From Sphingobacteriaceae bacterium (GTDB lineage: Bacteria; Bacteroidota; Bacteroidia; Sphingobacteriales; Sphingobacteriaceae), in contig CANGZD010000004.1 in the NCBI GenBank assembly GCA_947458875.1, positions 62,001 to 126,000 of the forward strand: a DNA stretch of 64,000 nucleotides, written 5' to 3'. Below are positions 48,882-59,542 of this stretch, in pieces; position 1 is the stretch's first letter; every line of letters starts with the position of its first letter. The position numbers and the translations under genes were made by a program. The notes under the pieces are model-generated. The model made no database searches and was not told where the DNA came from. It was given only the letters and a program-made list of their open reading frames with translations.

Positions 48882-50279
48882 TTATTTTAAGCCACCGATC
48901 ATGTCTTCTGGGCGCACCCACTGATCGAATTGTTCATTGGTCAGCAAGCCCAATTCAAGCGCTGCTTCGCGAAGTGATTTATTTTCTTTATGAGCCTTTT
49001 TGGCAATTTTTGCTGCGTTTTCGTAACCGATATGTGGATTTAATGCAGTCACAAGCATCAATGAATTATCGACATGTTTTTTAATTCCTTCGTAATTCGG
49101 TTCAATTCCAATGGCGCAATGATCGTTGAAAGAAACACAGGCATCACCAATTAAACGAGCAGATTGCAGGAAATTAGCGGCCATCATCGGTTTAAAAACA
49201 TTTAATTCGTAATGCCCATTTGATCCACCAATGCTAATGGCTACATCGTTACCCATCACTTGTGCCGCCACCATGGTCATGGCTTCATTTTGAGTGGGGT
49301 TTACTTTACCCGGCATAATCGAAGATCCCGGTTCATTTTCGGGGATAAAAATTTCCCCAATACCAGAACGAGGTCCGGAAGCCATCATGCGGATGTCGTT
49401 GGCAATTTTCATTAATGCAACTGCCAGTTGTTTAAGTGCACCATGTGTTTCCACAATGGCATCATGTGCAGCCAGGGCTTCAAATTTATTTTCAGCGGTG
49501 CGGAAAGGCATTTTGGTAAACTGTGCGATATAATCGGCTACTTTAACATCGTAACCCTTTGGGGTGTTGATGCCCGTTCCTACGGCGGTTCCGCCCAATG
49601 CCAATTCCGATAAATGATCGAGCGTATTTTTTAAGGCTTTTAATCCATGATCTAATTGAGAAACATAGCCAGAAAACTCCTGACCCAAAGTTAAAGGAGT
49701 AGCATCCATTAAATGGGTGCGGCCAATTTTAACAATATCTTTAAACGCTTCTGATTTTGATTTTAAGGTGTTTCTCAGTTTCTCCACCCCCGGAATGGTA
49801 ATTTCTACCACCGCTTTGTATGCCGCAATGTGCATGGCAGTAGGGTAGGTATCATTTGAAGACTGAGATTTGTTTACATCATCATTTGGATGGATGAAGG
49901 TTTTGCCTTCGCCCAGTTTATTTCCTTGCAGTACATGAGCACGGTTGGCCACTACCTCATTCACATTCATGTTCGATTGAGTACCCGAACCGGTTTGCCA
50001 AATTACCAGCGGAAACTGATCGTTTAACTTACCTTCCAGAATTTCATCACAAACCTGTGCTATCAAGTCTCTCTTTTCGGCAGTCAAAATCCCACAATCG
50101 GTATTGGTGAAAGCTGCCGCTTTTTTCAGATAAGCAAAAGCCGCAATAATCTCTTTCGGCATGGATGCCTCAGGACCAATTTTAAAATTATTGCGAGAAC
50201 GCTCGGTTTGTGCACCCCAATATTTGTCGGCTGGTACTTGCACCTCGCCCATGGTATCGTGTTCTATTCTGTAGCTCAT
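48882..50279 (-). CDS. fumC: Class II fumarate hydratase
   Basis: [75 protein letters not shown]. Confidence 0.98.
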   Translation of the reverse strand: MSYRIEHDTMGEVQVPADKYWGAQTERSRNNFKIGPEASMPKEIIAAFAYLKKAAAFTNTDCGILTAEKRDLIAQVCDEILEGKLNDQFPLVIWQTGSGTQSNMNVNEVVANRAHVLQGNKLGEGKTFIHPNDDVNKSQSSNDTYPTAMHIAAYKAVVEITIPGVEKLRNTLKSKSEAFKDIVKIGRTHLMDATPLTLGQEFSGYVSQLDHGLKALKNTLDHLSELALGGTAVGTGINTPKGYDVKVADYIAQFTKMPFRTAENKFEALAAHDAIVETHGALKQLAVALMKIANDIRMMASGPRSGIGEIFIPENEPGSSIMPGKVNPTQNEAMTMVAAQVMGNDVAISIGGSNGHYELNVFKPMMAANFLQSARLIGDACVSFNDHCAIGIEPNYEGIKKHVDNSLMLVTALNPHIGYENAAKIAKKAHKENKSLREAALELGLLTNEQFDQWVRPEDMIGGLK

Positions 50280-50301
50280 ATTTTGTATTGTTTGCAGGCC
50301 A

Positions 50302-50309
50302 CAAATTTA
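50302..50309 (-). promoter_or_regulatory. Candidate Bacteroidota -7 element (TAAATTTG) for fumC
   Basis: Reverse complement of CAAATTTA, 22 nt upstream of fumC ATG. Confidence 0.4.
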
Positions 50310-50418
50310 GATTTTTTTATTCCAAAAAGCGCTTGACCGGTCTGCAAATTGTTTAAAACTCTGTTTGTTTTTTGCCGTCGATATTTTCTATTTTCCGCCC
50401 ATATTTTTATAACATCAG

Positions 50419-51627
50419 ATGCGATTCAGAACCACCTTTCTCTTATCTATTTTATTTGCCATTACTTTACTTACTGCTTGTAATTCATGCCAGGACAGGT
50501 TGACGAGAACAGCAGATGATGATTACGATGACAGCCTGGCTTTGGTGTACAAACCCGGTAAAGAGAGTAAAAAGATCGATGATTTTGTGGAGCGATTACA
50601 TCGCAAACGCCAGTTTAATGGCAATGTGCTCGTTGCCCGCAATGGAAAAATCATCTATCAAAGAGCCATAGGCTGGGCCGATTACCTGCATCGCGATAGT
50701 TTAACAATCAATTCTGTTTTCCAACTGGCATCGGTCACTAAACCCATCACCGCGACGGCCATTTTAATGCTGGTAGAACAGCAAAAACTAAAGTTAGATC
50801 AAGACGTCAAAGAGTTTTTTCCCGATTTTCCTTACGATGGCATTAACATTCGTTTGCTCTTAACCCATCGGTCGGGCATGATGAACTACGTCTATTTTAC
50901 CGACGATATCTGGAAAGATAAAATGAAGCCGATGAGCAATTTGGATGTGATGAAATTGATTGCCCAGCATAAACCGGCACCTTATGCAAAGCCCGACCGG
51001 GTTTTTCATTACAATAATTCCAACTATATGGTTTTGGCCGCGATTATTGAGAAAGTAAGTGGAAAATCGTTTGCCGAATTTGTAAAAGAAAACATTTTTG
51101 ATCCTGCCGGGATGAAAAATTCGCACGTTTACTCCACTACGGTTTATCAGAAAATTCCGGTTGATGTAGTGGGTCACGATCGGGTGTGGCGTAGGTCGGT
51201 GGTGCAGAACTTTTTAGATGGTCCTACCGGAGATAAGGGTGTTTACAGCACCATTCACGACCTTCATTTATTTGATTTAGCGCTTAAAAAAGGACGCTTG
51301 TTGCAAAAAGAAAGTTTGGATTCGGCTTATGCCGCCCATAACCCCATCAAATCAGGTCACTTCAGCTATGGCTATGGCTGGCGTACGTTTGAGGGAAAGA
51401 ATCAAAAAGTGGTTTACCACACCGGCTGGTGGCACGGATTCAGACACATCTATGTACGTGATCTAAAAAAAGACATTACCATTGTATTGTTAGGTAACCT
51501 CACCAACGGTAGTTTACTGCAATTGGACGAATTGTATCAAATGTTAGATGTACCGGTTATTCGTAGAAATGCCTACGATAGCAATGGAAAATATACCGGA
51601 TCTGCCAATAATGGAGAGGAGGATTAA
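50419..51627 (+). CDS. Serine hydrolase, beta-lactamase class C family (lipoprotein)
   Basis: SVFQLASVTKPITATAILML (SxxK), YNNSNYMVLAAIIEKVSG (YxN), YHTGWWHGFRH; lipobox LLTACN. Confidence 0.92.
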   Translation: MRFRTTFLLSILFAITLLTACNSCQDRLTRTADDDYDDSLALVYKPGKESKKIDDFVERLHRKRQFNGNVLVARNGKIIYQRAIGWADYLHRDSLTINSVFQLASVTKPITATAILMLVEQQKLKLDQDVKEFFPDFPYDGINIRLLLTHRSGMMNYVYFTDDIWKDKMKPMSNLDVMKLIAQHKPAPYAKPDRVFHYNNSNYMVLAAIIEKVSGKSFAEFVKENIFDPAGMKNSHVYSTTVYQKIPVDVVGHDRVWRRSVVQNFLDGPTGDKGVYSTIHDLHLFDLALKKGRLLQKESLDSAYAAHNPIKSGHFSYGYGWRTFEGKNQKVVYHTGWWHGFRHIYVRDLKKDITIVLLGNLTNGSLLQLDELYQMLDVPVIRRNAYDSNGKYTGSANNGEED

Positions 51628-51839
51628 AGGCGGTTATTGTCGATATTCACCAAACCTTTGGTGAGGGTAAACACCACATATTCCCGATTCCGATTTACTC
51701 TTTTCATTAAGCGCTGAATCAGTTCTTCCTCCTGACCGGCCTGATAGCTAAGATCTTCCTCACTCAAATGGTTGTATTTCCGTTTTAATTTGATTTTTAA
51801 ACGGTCCCAGTCTGCATTACTAATGCTAATTTCTGCCAT
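51624..51839 (-). CDS. CsbD-like small protein
   Basis: 71 aa; DWDRLKIKLKRKYNHLSEEDLSYQAGQEEELIQRLMKRVNRNREYV. Confidence 0.6.
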   Translation of the reverse strand: MAEISISNADWDRLKIKLKRKYNHLSEEDLSYQAGQEEELIQRLMKRVNRNREYVVFTLTKGLVNIDNNRL

Positions 51840-51910
51840 AATACCTGCAAAAATAAAAGATTACAGGCAATAAAAAAGTCTTATTCTATCATAGCATGGT
51901 AAGAAGTTTT

Positions 51911-53092
51911 TTAAGTGGGGAAGCTGATTTTACCCAAGCTGATGGCGGGAAGACCCGCAATCGAAAAAGCCTCTCCTGCCAAGGTTTCATTAGCCAGCAA
52001 CGCAAACAAAACCGCTTCTTTTGCATCTGCATGCACCCCCAACTCGCTCAAATTTCTGCAGTTAAATTCTGGCAAAACTTCCCTCAAGCCATTCATGAGG
52101 TAAGGATTGTTTGCCCCGCCGCCACTAACATACACACTGGTTTTGGAAAGTGTGAAATTGTTTCGGATGCTACGGGCAATCACTTCTACGCTCAGTCTGC
52201 TCAGTGTTGCCACAAGCTCAGTAGGAGAAATATTAATTTCGAGTTTTTGGATTTCCCGGTTCACCCAGTCCAAATTAAACATTTCTGGTCCGGTAGATTT
52301 TGGTAGCGCTTCTTTAAAAAACGGATGTTCCAGAAGTTCGTTCAATAGCTCGGTGTTTACCTTTCCTGATCGAGCAATTTCTCCGTCGCGGTCAAAATCC
52401 AGTTGATAATAATTTCTTACAGCTGCATCGATCAAAGTATTGGCCGGCCCTACATCGCTTGAAATAATTTTTGATGTATCACCTTCTTTAGGTAGAAAGC
52501 TAAAATTGGAGATGCCGCCAAGGTTTAATAAAATCCGGTTTTCGGTATTGGAGCTGAACAAAATCACATCGCCATAAACAGCCAGCGGAGCACCTTCGCC
52601 ACCTGCGGCCAAGTGTTTTTGCCTGAAATCGCTCAGGGTAAGCACCCCGCTTTTTAAAGCTAAATGATCTCCATCTCCAATTTGTAGTGTGGCATTCGGA
52701 AAGCCTGCTTTTTGATGTAAACTGAAGGGGGCATGATAAATGGTTTGACCATGACTGGCAATAACATCAATTTCTGCAGGCTTGATTCCCCATTCTCCCA
52801 AAGTTTGCAGCACCCAATCAACATGTTTATTGGCTACGAAGGCGTTTAACAAGGTGACTTTCTCAAGACTGACCCATTCTTTGGCAAAAACCTCCCGAAT
52901 TGCTGCTTTAAAGTTTTCGGGATAGGGTACGGTAGTGGCAAACTCGACCACTACTTTAGTTCTTAATCCGCTACCGCTTATGCGGCACAAGGCCAAATCT
53001 AATCCATCTAAAGATGTACCCGACATCAAACCCAAAATTCTTCTTTCGGATTTGCTCGAAATACTTTGTAACAGTTGCAGCCTGCTGTTCAT
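51911..53092 (-). CDS. anmK: Anhydro-N-acetylmuramic acid kinase
   Basis: ILGLMSGTSLDGLDLALCRI, VIASHGQTIYHAP, QIGDGDHLAL, DVGPANTLIDAAV, VYVSGGGANNPYLM. Confidence 0.96.
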   Translation of the reverse strand: MNSRLQLLQSISSKSERRILGLMSGTSLDGLDLALCRISGSGLRTKVVVEFATTVPYPENFKAAIREVFAKEWVSLEKVTLLNAFVANKHVDWVLQTLGEWGIKPAEIDVIASHGQTIYHAPFSLHQKAGFPNATLQIGDGDHLALKSGVLTLSDFRQKHLAAGGEGAPLAVYGDVILFSSNTENRILLNLGGISNFSFLPKEGDTSKIISSDVGPANTLIDAAVRNYYQLDFDRDGEIARSGKVNTELLNELLEHPFFKEALPKSTGPEMFNLDWVNREIQKLEINISPTELVATLSRLSVEVIARSIRNNFTLSKTSVYVSGGGANNPYLMNGLREVLPEFNCRNLSELGVHADAKEAVLFALLANETLAGEAFSIAGLPAISLGKISFPT

Positions 53093-53176
53093 CTAAACTA
53101 AAGTAAACAGAAAATAGCACTAAGCATAGGAAATATGCCTTTTGATATCGAAATTTAAAAAAATTTAAAATCAGGT

Positions 53177-55999
53177 ATGAAACTCAAACTCTCCATCTAC
53201 ATGTTGGCTGCCGTGTTTTTCCTTTCGGGATATGCGGAGGCTCAAACCAAAGCTAAAGGCAGCAAAAAAGCACTAGCCGAAATACCTTTGGATGCTCAGG
53301 TGAAAACCGGCAAACTTTCAAACGGATTTACCTATTATATCCGCAAAAATACGGAGCCTAAAAATAGGGCCACCCTTTATCTGGCCATCAAAGCAGGTTC
53401 TATATTAGAAAATGACGACCAACAAGGATTGGCGCATTTCATGGAACACATGAGTTTTAACGGCACAAAAAATTATCCCAAAAACGCCTTGGTTAATTAT
53501 TTACAAAAGGCGGGCGTTCGTTTTGGAGCCGATTTAAATGCCTATACCAGTTTCGATGAAACCGTTTATCAATTGCCTATCCCTACCGACGATCCGGAGG
53601 TTTTCAAAAACGGTATGCAAATTATGCGTGACTGGGCGCAGGATGCAACGCTTGATGTAGAAGAGATTGAGAAAGAACGAGGTGTGGTAATTGAAGAAAA
53701 ACGTTTAGGTAAAGGTGCTGCTCAGCGTATGCAGCAGCAATATTTACCCATGCTTTTTAACAATTCGAGGTACTCTGACCGATTGCCAATTGGTACGGAA
53801 GAAGTATTGAAAAATTTTAAACCAGAAACCATCAAACAGTTTTATGCCGACTGGTACCGCCCAGATCTGCAGGCATTAATCGTGGTGGGTGATATTGATG
53901 TGGCTCAAGTGGAAGAGCTCATCAAAACTAAATTTTCAGATCTAAAGAAACCGGTAAAAGCTCGCAAGAGAACCAATTACAGCATTCCGCTTACTGGTAA
54001 AAATCAATTCATCACGGTTACAGATAAAGAATTTCCGGTAACAGTTACCCAAGTGATCATTAAGCATCCGGAAAGTATCATCCGTTCTGATGTCGATTAC
54101 CGTACCAGTACTATGCGTTCTTTGTTTAACCGCATGATGCAATCTCGTTTTAGCGAACTGACCAAACAAGCAAATCCTCCTTTCCTGCAGGCAGGTGCCA
54201 GCGTCTCTGGTTTCCTTGCCGGACTGGATGCTTTCAACTTGTTCTTGGTAGCCAAACCCGGTGAATTGGAAAAAGGTTTCAAGGCTGCCTTTACTGAAGC
54301 TGAGCGTATCAAGAAGTTTGGTTTTACCGAGTCTGAGTTGGCACGTGCAAAACAGTCTTATTTGATTCAAATGGAGTCGGCGCTTAAAGAAAAAGATAAA
54401 ACTTCTTCAGATGCATTTGTGAACGAATATTTAAGACATTTCTTGAAAGCAGAGGCAGCCCCAGGTATCGATTATGAATACAAGCTGGCCAGCACACAGG
54501 TTCCAGGCATCAGTTTAAATGAAGTGAATGCATTGGCTAAACAATTAATTGCCGATACCAACCGCGATATCATTTTGATGGGTCCGGAGAAAGATAAAGA
54601 CAAATTACCTGCGGAAGCAACGGTGAATGCTTGGGTTGAAAGCGTAGCTAAATCTGATATTCAGGCCTATGTTGATCAGGTTTCTGATAAGCCATTATTG
54701 GCAGCTAAACCAAAAGCCGGTACCATTACGTCGGAAAATAAAATTGTTGAACTGGGAGTAACCGAAATCACATTTAGCAATGGGGTTAAAGCAATTTTAA
54801 AACCTACCGAGTTTAAGAACGATGAAATCAGTTTCTCTGCTTATAGCCCCGGGGGTACTTCACTTTACAGCGATGCTGACTACCAATCGGCCAGCAATGC
54901 GGCCAGTATTGTACGCAGCAGCGGTCTTGGCGAGTTTAATGCCCTTCAACTGCCTAAATTATTGAATGGTAAAAAGGTTTCTGTCTCACCTTACATCGCA
55001 GAGCGTAGTGAAGGCATATCTGGATTTACTTCTCCAAAAGATTTAGAAACCGCTTTACAGCTCAACTATCTGTACTTTACGCAGCCCCGAAAAGATGCTG
55101 AAATCTTTAAAGGCTTCATCACCCAACAAAAAGGCGGATTAGAAAATCGGGAGAATGACCCGAACAGTGTTTTTGCCGATACCGTGTCAGCTGTGCTGGG
55201 TAATTACAATTATCGCCGTACCGGACCAAGCCTGGCTAAGGTTGAGCAAATTAATTTAGATCGTGCATTTGAGATTTACAAAGAGCGCTTTGCAGACGCC
55301 GGTGATTTTACTTTTGTGTTTGTGGGCAGCTTTGATGTAGAAAAAATCAAACCACTATTGGCGCAATACCTGGGCGGACTGCCAGCGGCAGGCCGTAAAG
55401 AAGAAGCCAAAGATCTGGGCATTAATATCCCGGCCGGAAAGATTCAAAAAACGGTTTACAAAGGCACCGAGCCTAAATCGACCGTACGTTTGGTATTAAG
55501 TGGCGATTTTGACTATAGCTTGGAGAATGTTAATCAATTAGAGGCCTTAGGAGAGATTTTACAAATCAAGTTAATTGAGCGTTTACGCGAAGCAGAAGGT
55601 GGTGTTTACAGTCCGGGTGCTTTTGTAAACTACAGCAAATATCCAACGCCACGTTATACTTATGCCATTGCATTTGGTTGTGGCCCGGAAAACGTGGAGA
55701 AATTAATTGCAGCTTCTATGGATGAGATTAATAAGATCAAACAGAGTGGCCCGCAGGCGGTAGATTTGGAGAAATTTATTGCCGAAGAGCGTCGCTCAAC
55801 AGAAGTTCAGATGAAAGAAAACACCTACTGGTTGGGTTATCTGAGCCAGCAATACCAAAATAACGAAGACCCTAAAATGGTGTTGACTTATTTGGAATCA
55901 TTGAAAAAACTCAATCCAGAAGGATTGAAAGCTGCTGCTAACCAATACCTGAACGGAGCCAATTTCATCCGCTTGGTGTTGGAGCCAGAAAAAAAATAA
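53177..55999 (+). CDS. M16 family metallopeptidase (insulinase-like, two-lobed)
   Basis: GLAHFMEHMSFNGTKNYP (HxxEH), VDYRTSTMRSLFNRMMQSRFSEL, second M16 domain in the C-terminal half. Confidence 0.95.
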   Translation: MKLKLSIYMLAAVFFLSGYAEAQTKAKGSKKALAEIPLDAQVKTGKLSNGFTYYIRKNTEPKNRATLYLAIKAGSILENDDQQGLAHFMEHMSFNGTKNYPKNALVNYLQKAGVRFGADLNAYTSFDETVYQLPIPTDDPEVFKNGMQIMRDWAQDATLDVEEIEKERGVVIEEKRLGKGAAQRMQQQYLPMLFNNSRYSDRLPIGTEEVLKNFKPETIKQFYADWYRPDLQALIVVGDIDVAQVEELIKTKFSDLKKPVKARKRTNYSIPLTGKNQFITVTDKEFPVTVTQVIIKHPESIIRSDVDYRTSTMRSLFNRMMQSRFSELTKQANPPFLQAGASVSGFLAGLDAFNLFLVAKPGELEKGFKAAFTEAERIKKFGFTESELARAKQSYLIQMESALKEKDKTSSDAFVNEYLRHFLKAEAAPGIDYEYKLASTQVPGISLNEVNALAKQLIADTNRDIILMGPEKDKDKLPAEATVNAWVESVAKSDIQAYVDQVSDKPLLAAKPKAGTITSENKIVELGVTEITFSNGVKAILKPTEFKNDEISFSAYSPGGTSLYSDADYQSASNAASIVRSSGLGEFNALQLPKLLNGKKVSVSPYIAERSEGISGFTSPKDLETALQLNYLYFTQPRKDAEIFKGFITQQKGGLENRENDPNSVFADTVSAVLGNYNYRRTGPSLAKVEQINLDRAFEIYKERFADAGDFTFVFVGSFDVEKIKPLLAQYLGGLPAAGRKEEAKDLGINIPAGKIQKTVYKGTEPKSTVRLVLSGDFDYSLENVNQLEALGEILQIKLIERLREAEGGVYSPGAFVNYSKYPTPRYTYAIAFGCGPENVEKLIAASMDEINKIKQSGPQAVDLEKFIAEERRSTEVQMKENTYWLGYLSQQYQNNEDPKMVLTYLESLKKLNPEGLKAAANQYLNGANFIRLVLEPEKK

Positions 56000-56016
56000 T
56001 GCTTCACTAAAAAAAG

Positions 56017-56047
56017 AAAAGCCCCGAACAAATCGGGGCTTTTTTTG
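56017..56047. terminator. Rho-independent terminator
   Basis: aaaagccccga-acaaa-tcggggcttttttt. Confidence 0.85.
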
Positions 56048-56091
56048 TGGCAATAATTTCCGAAAAAAACTGTTAATAATATAAAAACAGA

Positions 56092-56781
56092 GTGATGGGC
56101 AGTTTAATGAAGACATTGATTTTTTTGTGGATTGCCATACCTGCAGAATTAACCGCACAGCAAATGTTTATCTACAAAGACAAGAATGGTAAAACCATGA
56201 CCCAAGCGCAGGTAGACGCTTTGGATAAGCAATACAATGGCTTTTTAATAGTTGAATTTTTAAATGACGAATCACCCATGGTGGTACAGGTAAGTGCCCC
56301 TACGGCAAATGAACTGAAGTTGATCAAAGATTTACGCGAAGAAGAAACACAGGTGCTCAAGAGTAAACTATTGAATAAACCACTACCGGCATTCGCTCTG
56401 GAGGGATTAAGCGGTAAAAAGCTCAACAATAAAAACCTCTTGGGTAAAAGGACAGTTTTGTTCTTTTTTAGCAAAAACGATTATGGTAGCTTGAGTCAGC
56501 TGAGTAGGCTACATCAGTTTGCTCAAAGCCAAAAAGACCAGGCACAATTCTGGGCCATTACTTTTGAAGATGCCGTGCTAATCAGAGAATTCCTAAAAAA
56601 ATATCCATTGGCTTATGAGATCATTCCTAACAGTTTTTCATTCGTCATGCAAGACCTAGGAATCATGCAAACCCCGGTGTCAATGGTACTCGATCGCAAA
56701 GGACTGGTTAAATTTTTAACTACCAGCACCCAACGTCACATCGATCTTGTTTTAAAGGCGGAGTTAGCTAAAATCAAATGA
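56092..56781 (+). CDS. Secreted thioredoxin/AhpC-like fold protein lacking active-site cysteines
   Basis: KLLNKPLPAFALEGLSGKKLNNKNLLGKRTVLFFFSKNDYGSLSQLSRLHQF...GIMQTPVSMVLDRKGLVKFL; no CxxC. Confidence 0.65.
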   Translation: MMGSLMKTLIFLWIAIPAELTAQQMFIYKDKNGKTMTQAQVDALDKQYNGFLIVEFLNDESPMVVQVSAPTANELKLIKDLREEETQVLKSKLLNKPLPAFALEGLSGKKLNNKNLLGKRTVLFFFSKNDYGSLSQLSRLHQFAQSQKDQAQFWAITFEDAVLIREFLKKYPLAYEIIPNSFSFVMQDLGIMQTPVSMVLDRKGLVKFLTTSTQRHIDLVLKAELAKIK

Positions 56782-56817
56782 TGAAATTGGTTAATTTAGG
56801 CCTTTACTTATTTCAAC

Positions 56818-57567
56818 ATGAACAAGACCTATTTGATCAGTGGGGCCGGAAGCGGCATCGGTATGGCCATGGCACGAAAATTAGCCGCCAATGGCGATAC
56901 CTGCATTTTATTGGGTAGAAACTTAGAAAAACTACAGCAGGTGGCGGTTTCTCTGCCCGGCAAACACCATATTTTTGCAGCCGACATTCGATCAATAGAT
57001 GAACTAGCCAGGGTCGCAGCACTTTTATCAAACGAAGTCATCCACGGCTTGGTGGCCAATGCAGGCATTGGTGGAGAAAATTATTGGGGCAAAGAAGACC
57101 GCTGGGAAGAAATTATTGCCACCAACCTGACGGGCACCTATAATCTGGTGAATAGTTTTTTGCCTAATCTGCGTTTAGCACAAACCAAATACAAACAAAT
57201 CATCATTACTTCTTCAGTATTAGCCCGCTTAGGAGTGGCCAATTATAGCGCTTATTGTGCCAGTAAGGCTGGTCTATTGGGTTTAATGCGTTCATGGGCA
57301 GTTCAATATGCGCCCGAAAATATTTTGGTAAATGCCATTTGCCCAGGTTGGGTAAATACTGACATGGCTCAGCAGGGTTTACAAGGTATTGCCGATGGTT
57401 TGGGAATGAAAAAAGCCGATTTTTATGAGATCGCTATGCAGAGTGTGCCGCTTCGCAAAATGAGCGAACCTGGTGAAATTGCTGATCTTGTGGCTTATTT
57501 ATTGGAGCAAGAATCCATTACCGGACAAAGTATTGACATCAATGCCGGCTCAGTAATGAATAGCTAA
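56818..57567 (+). CDS. SDR family oxidoreductase
   Basis: SGAGSGIGMAMARKLA (TGxxxGxG-like), NAGIGG, SAYCASKAGLLG (YxxxK). Confidence 0.93.
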   Translation: MNKTYLISGAGSGIGMAMARKLAANGDTCILLGRNLEKLQQVAVSLPGKHHIFAADIRSIDELARVAALLSNEVIHGLVANAGIGGENYWGKEDRWEEIIATNLTGTYNLVNSFLPNLRLAQTKYKQIIITSSVLARLGVANYSAYCASKAGLLGLMRSWAVQYAPENILVNAICPGWVNTDMAQQGLQGIADGLGMKKADFYEIAMQSVPLRKMSEPGEIADLVAYLLEQESITGQSIDINAGSVMNS

Positions 57568-59108
57568 TAAGCTTTAATCCCAACCCTGTTAGATGGTTCG
57601 CTTTCATTTCTCACCCGGTCTAAAGCGGTAATCATATACGTATACCGAGCTCCTGGTTTCACCGAATGGTCGGTAAAGCTATTCATCGTAGGGTCGAAGG
57701 TGATTTTTAAAATATTCCTTGGGTTTTCGATGTCTAACTTTTCGCCTTCATTAAAACGGTAAATGACATAACCAGATGCAGTTTCCCCATCTTTTGCTTG
57801 TGGTGGCGATTCCCATTTCAATTGTACCGCCTGCTGAAATAATTGAACTTCTACCAGGAGCGGATGTTGAGGAGCAATGGCATCTAACCAAGTCATAGAT
57901 GGAGGAAGGGCTGGTGATTTGAAAAAGTCGTTTTTCAAAGAATCGTTCAAGCCCGCCAGGTTATCTCTTAGAGATTTGGAGCTAAAAAAAACACTACCCT
58001 GAACTTTTGAATTTTCCCTTAGATAGCGGATTTGGTTCGGGATCTGATTTTTGTTTTGCCATCCGCTACGGCTCTCTGTGGCCCGGTATGCACCAATACC
58101 AATGTACAAATGCTTGCCAAAACTGTTCTGAGCCCACCAATCCACCAATTTTTCATAAGCTGCGGCTTGGTAGTTGAATGGAAAATAAATTTGTGGATTG
58201 ATGTAATCTACCCATCCATTTTTCACCCATTTTCGGGCATCGGCGTATAGTTTGCTATAACCATCCAGTCCGTTGCTCAGGGAGCCCTCCGGATCTTGCG
58301 AGCGGTTTCTCCAAATCCCGAAAGGACTGATACCGAATTTGATGTAAGATTTAACTTTTTTAATACTGTCGGCAACACTCCGGATCAGGGTATCGACATT
58401 TTGCCTGCGCCAATCGTCTACCGATTTTAGTCCAGCCCCATAAAGCTGATAAGCCTGATTATCGCCAATTACTTGGCCATCTGCCGGGTAAGGATAAAAA
58501 TAATCGTCGAAATGAACGCCATCAATGTCATAATTCTTCACCACATCCATGATCACCGAGATGATGTACTGCCGCACTTCTGGTAATCCCGGATTAAACA
58601 ATTTTTTTCCTCCATAAGTAAAAAACCACTCCGGTTTTTGTTTGCTGATGTGATTGGCACTCGTATGCGAATCGATCAAATTGAAGGTTGCCCGATAAGG
58701 GTTGAACCAAGCGTGTAGCTCCATTCCTCTTTTATGAGTTTCTTCAATGGCAAAGGCCAGCGGATCGTAATAAGGTTGGGGTGCTTTCCCTTGGACGCCG
58801 GTCAGGAATCTACTCCATAATTCTTTACCCTGTCCATAAAACGCATCGGCTGCCGGTCGAATTTGCAGCATAATGGCATTTAAACCACTTTGTTGATGAT
58901 GATCTAGAATACCGATCAGCTCTTTCTTTTGCTCCTCTGTACTCAAGCCTGGCTTAGAAGGCCAATCAATATTAGACACGGTGGCTACCCAGGCACCCCG
59001 AAATTCCCTTTTGGGTGTGAGTTGAGTTTTTGCCTGACTGAAAGCGGTTTGTAATGATAACAGACAAGTAAGGCTGAGGAGGAAAAACTTATACATGGTG
59101 GACATCAA
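57564..59108 (-). CDS. Glycoside hydrolase-like GHL10/DUF187 family protein with C-terminal FN3-like region
   Basis: FRGAWVATVSNIDWPSKPGLSTEEQKKELIGILDHHQQSGLNAIMLQIRPAADAFY, DGVHFDDYFYPYP, FGISPFGIWRNRS. Confidence 0.92.
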   Translation of the reverse strand: MMSTMYKFFLLSLTCLLSLQTAFSQAKTQLTPKREFRGAWVATVSNIDWPSKPGLSTEEQKKELIGILDHHQQSGLNAIMLQIRPAADAFYGQGKELWSRFLTGVQGKAPQPYYDPLAFAIEETHKRGMELHAWFNPYRATFNLIDSHTSANHISKQKPEWFFTYGGKKLFNPGLPEVRQYIISVIMDVVKNYDIDGVHFDDYFYPYPADGQVIGDNQAYQLYGAGLKSVDDWRRQNVDTLIRSVADSIKKVKSYIKFGISPFGIWRNRSQDPEGSLSNGLDGYSKLYADARKWVKNGWVDYINPQIYFPFNYQAAAYEKLVDWWAQNSFGKHLYIGIGAYRATESRSGWQNKNQIPNQIRYLRENSKVQGSVFFSSKSLRDNLAGLNDSLKNDFFKSPALPPSMTWLDAIAPQHPLLVEVQLFQQAVQLKWESPPQAKDGETASGYVIYRFNEGEKLDIENPRNILKITFDPTMNSFTDHSVKPGARYTYMITALDRVRNESEPSNRVGIKAY

Positions 59109-59198
59109 TTCTCAAATATAATAATTGCCGTATTGGTGTATTCACTTTTTAGAAAGTTCTGCCATATATACAGAAAATGAGGGTTGTCACATTTATTT

Positions 59199-59206
59199 TA
59201 TATTTG
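59199..59206 (+). promoter_or_regulatory. Candidate Bacteroidota -7 element (TATATTTG)
   Basis: Matches TAnnTTTG, 56 nt upstream of the DUF1844 gene ATG. Confidence 0.35.
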
Positions 59207-59262
59207 CATCCTGTTTAAACAATAATCTAATTCATAACACGTTATAAAAGCGTTAATTAATC

Positions 59263-59520
59263 ATGGATAAGAACGATCAGCTTTTTGCTTCATTGCTTTA
59301 TCTTTTTCATACTTCAGGAATGCAGGGACTGGGAAAACTAATGAACCCGGTTACGCAGAAAACAGAAAAAAACCTCGAACACGCCAAAGAAAGTATTGAA
59401 ATGCTGGAAATGATAAAACAAAAAACCCAGGGGAACCTAAGTGCAGACCTCAGTCGTTTGTTAGATCAATTTCTATCTGATTTGAGATTGAACTATGTAG
59501 ATGAGGCAAAAAATCAATAA
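59263..59520 (+). CDS. DUF1844 domain-containing protein
   Basis: LFASLLYLFHTSGMQGLGKLMNPVTQKTEKNLEHAKESIEMLEMIKQKTQGNLSADLSRLLDQFLSDLRLNYV. Confidence 0.8.
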   Translation: MDKNDQLFASLLYLFHTSGMQGLGKLMNPVTQKTEKNLEHAKESIEMLEMIKQKTQGNLSADLSRLLDQFLSDLRLNYVDEAKNQ

Positions 59521-59542
59521 AACACACTTTGAATAAAGTATT

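Noticed and set aside
51896-52306. 136-aa plus-strand ORF
   Set aside because: Antisense within anmK, which has full kinase motifs.
53942-54370. 142-aa minus-strand ORF
   Set aside because: Antisense within the M16 peptidase; no recognisable motif.
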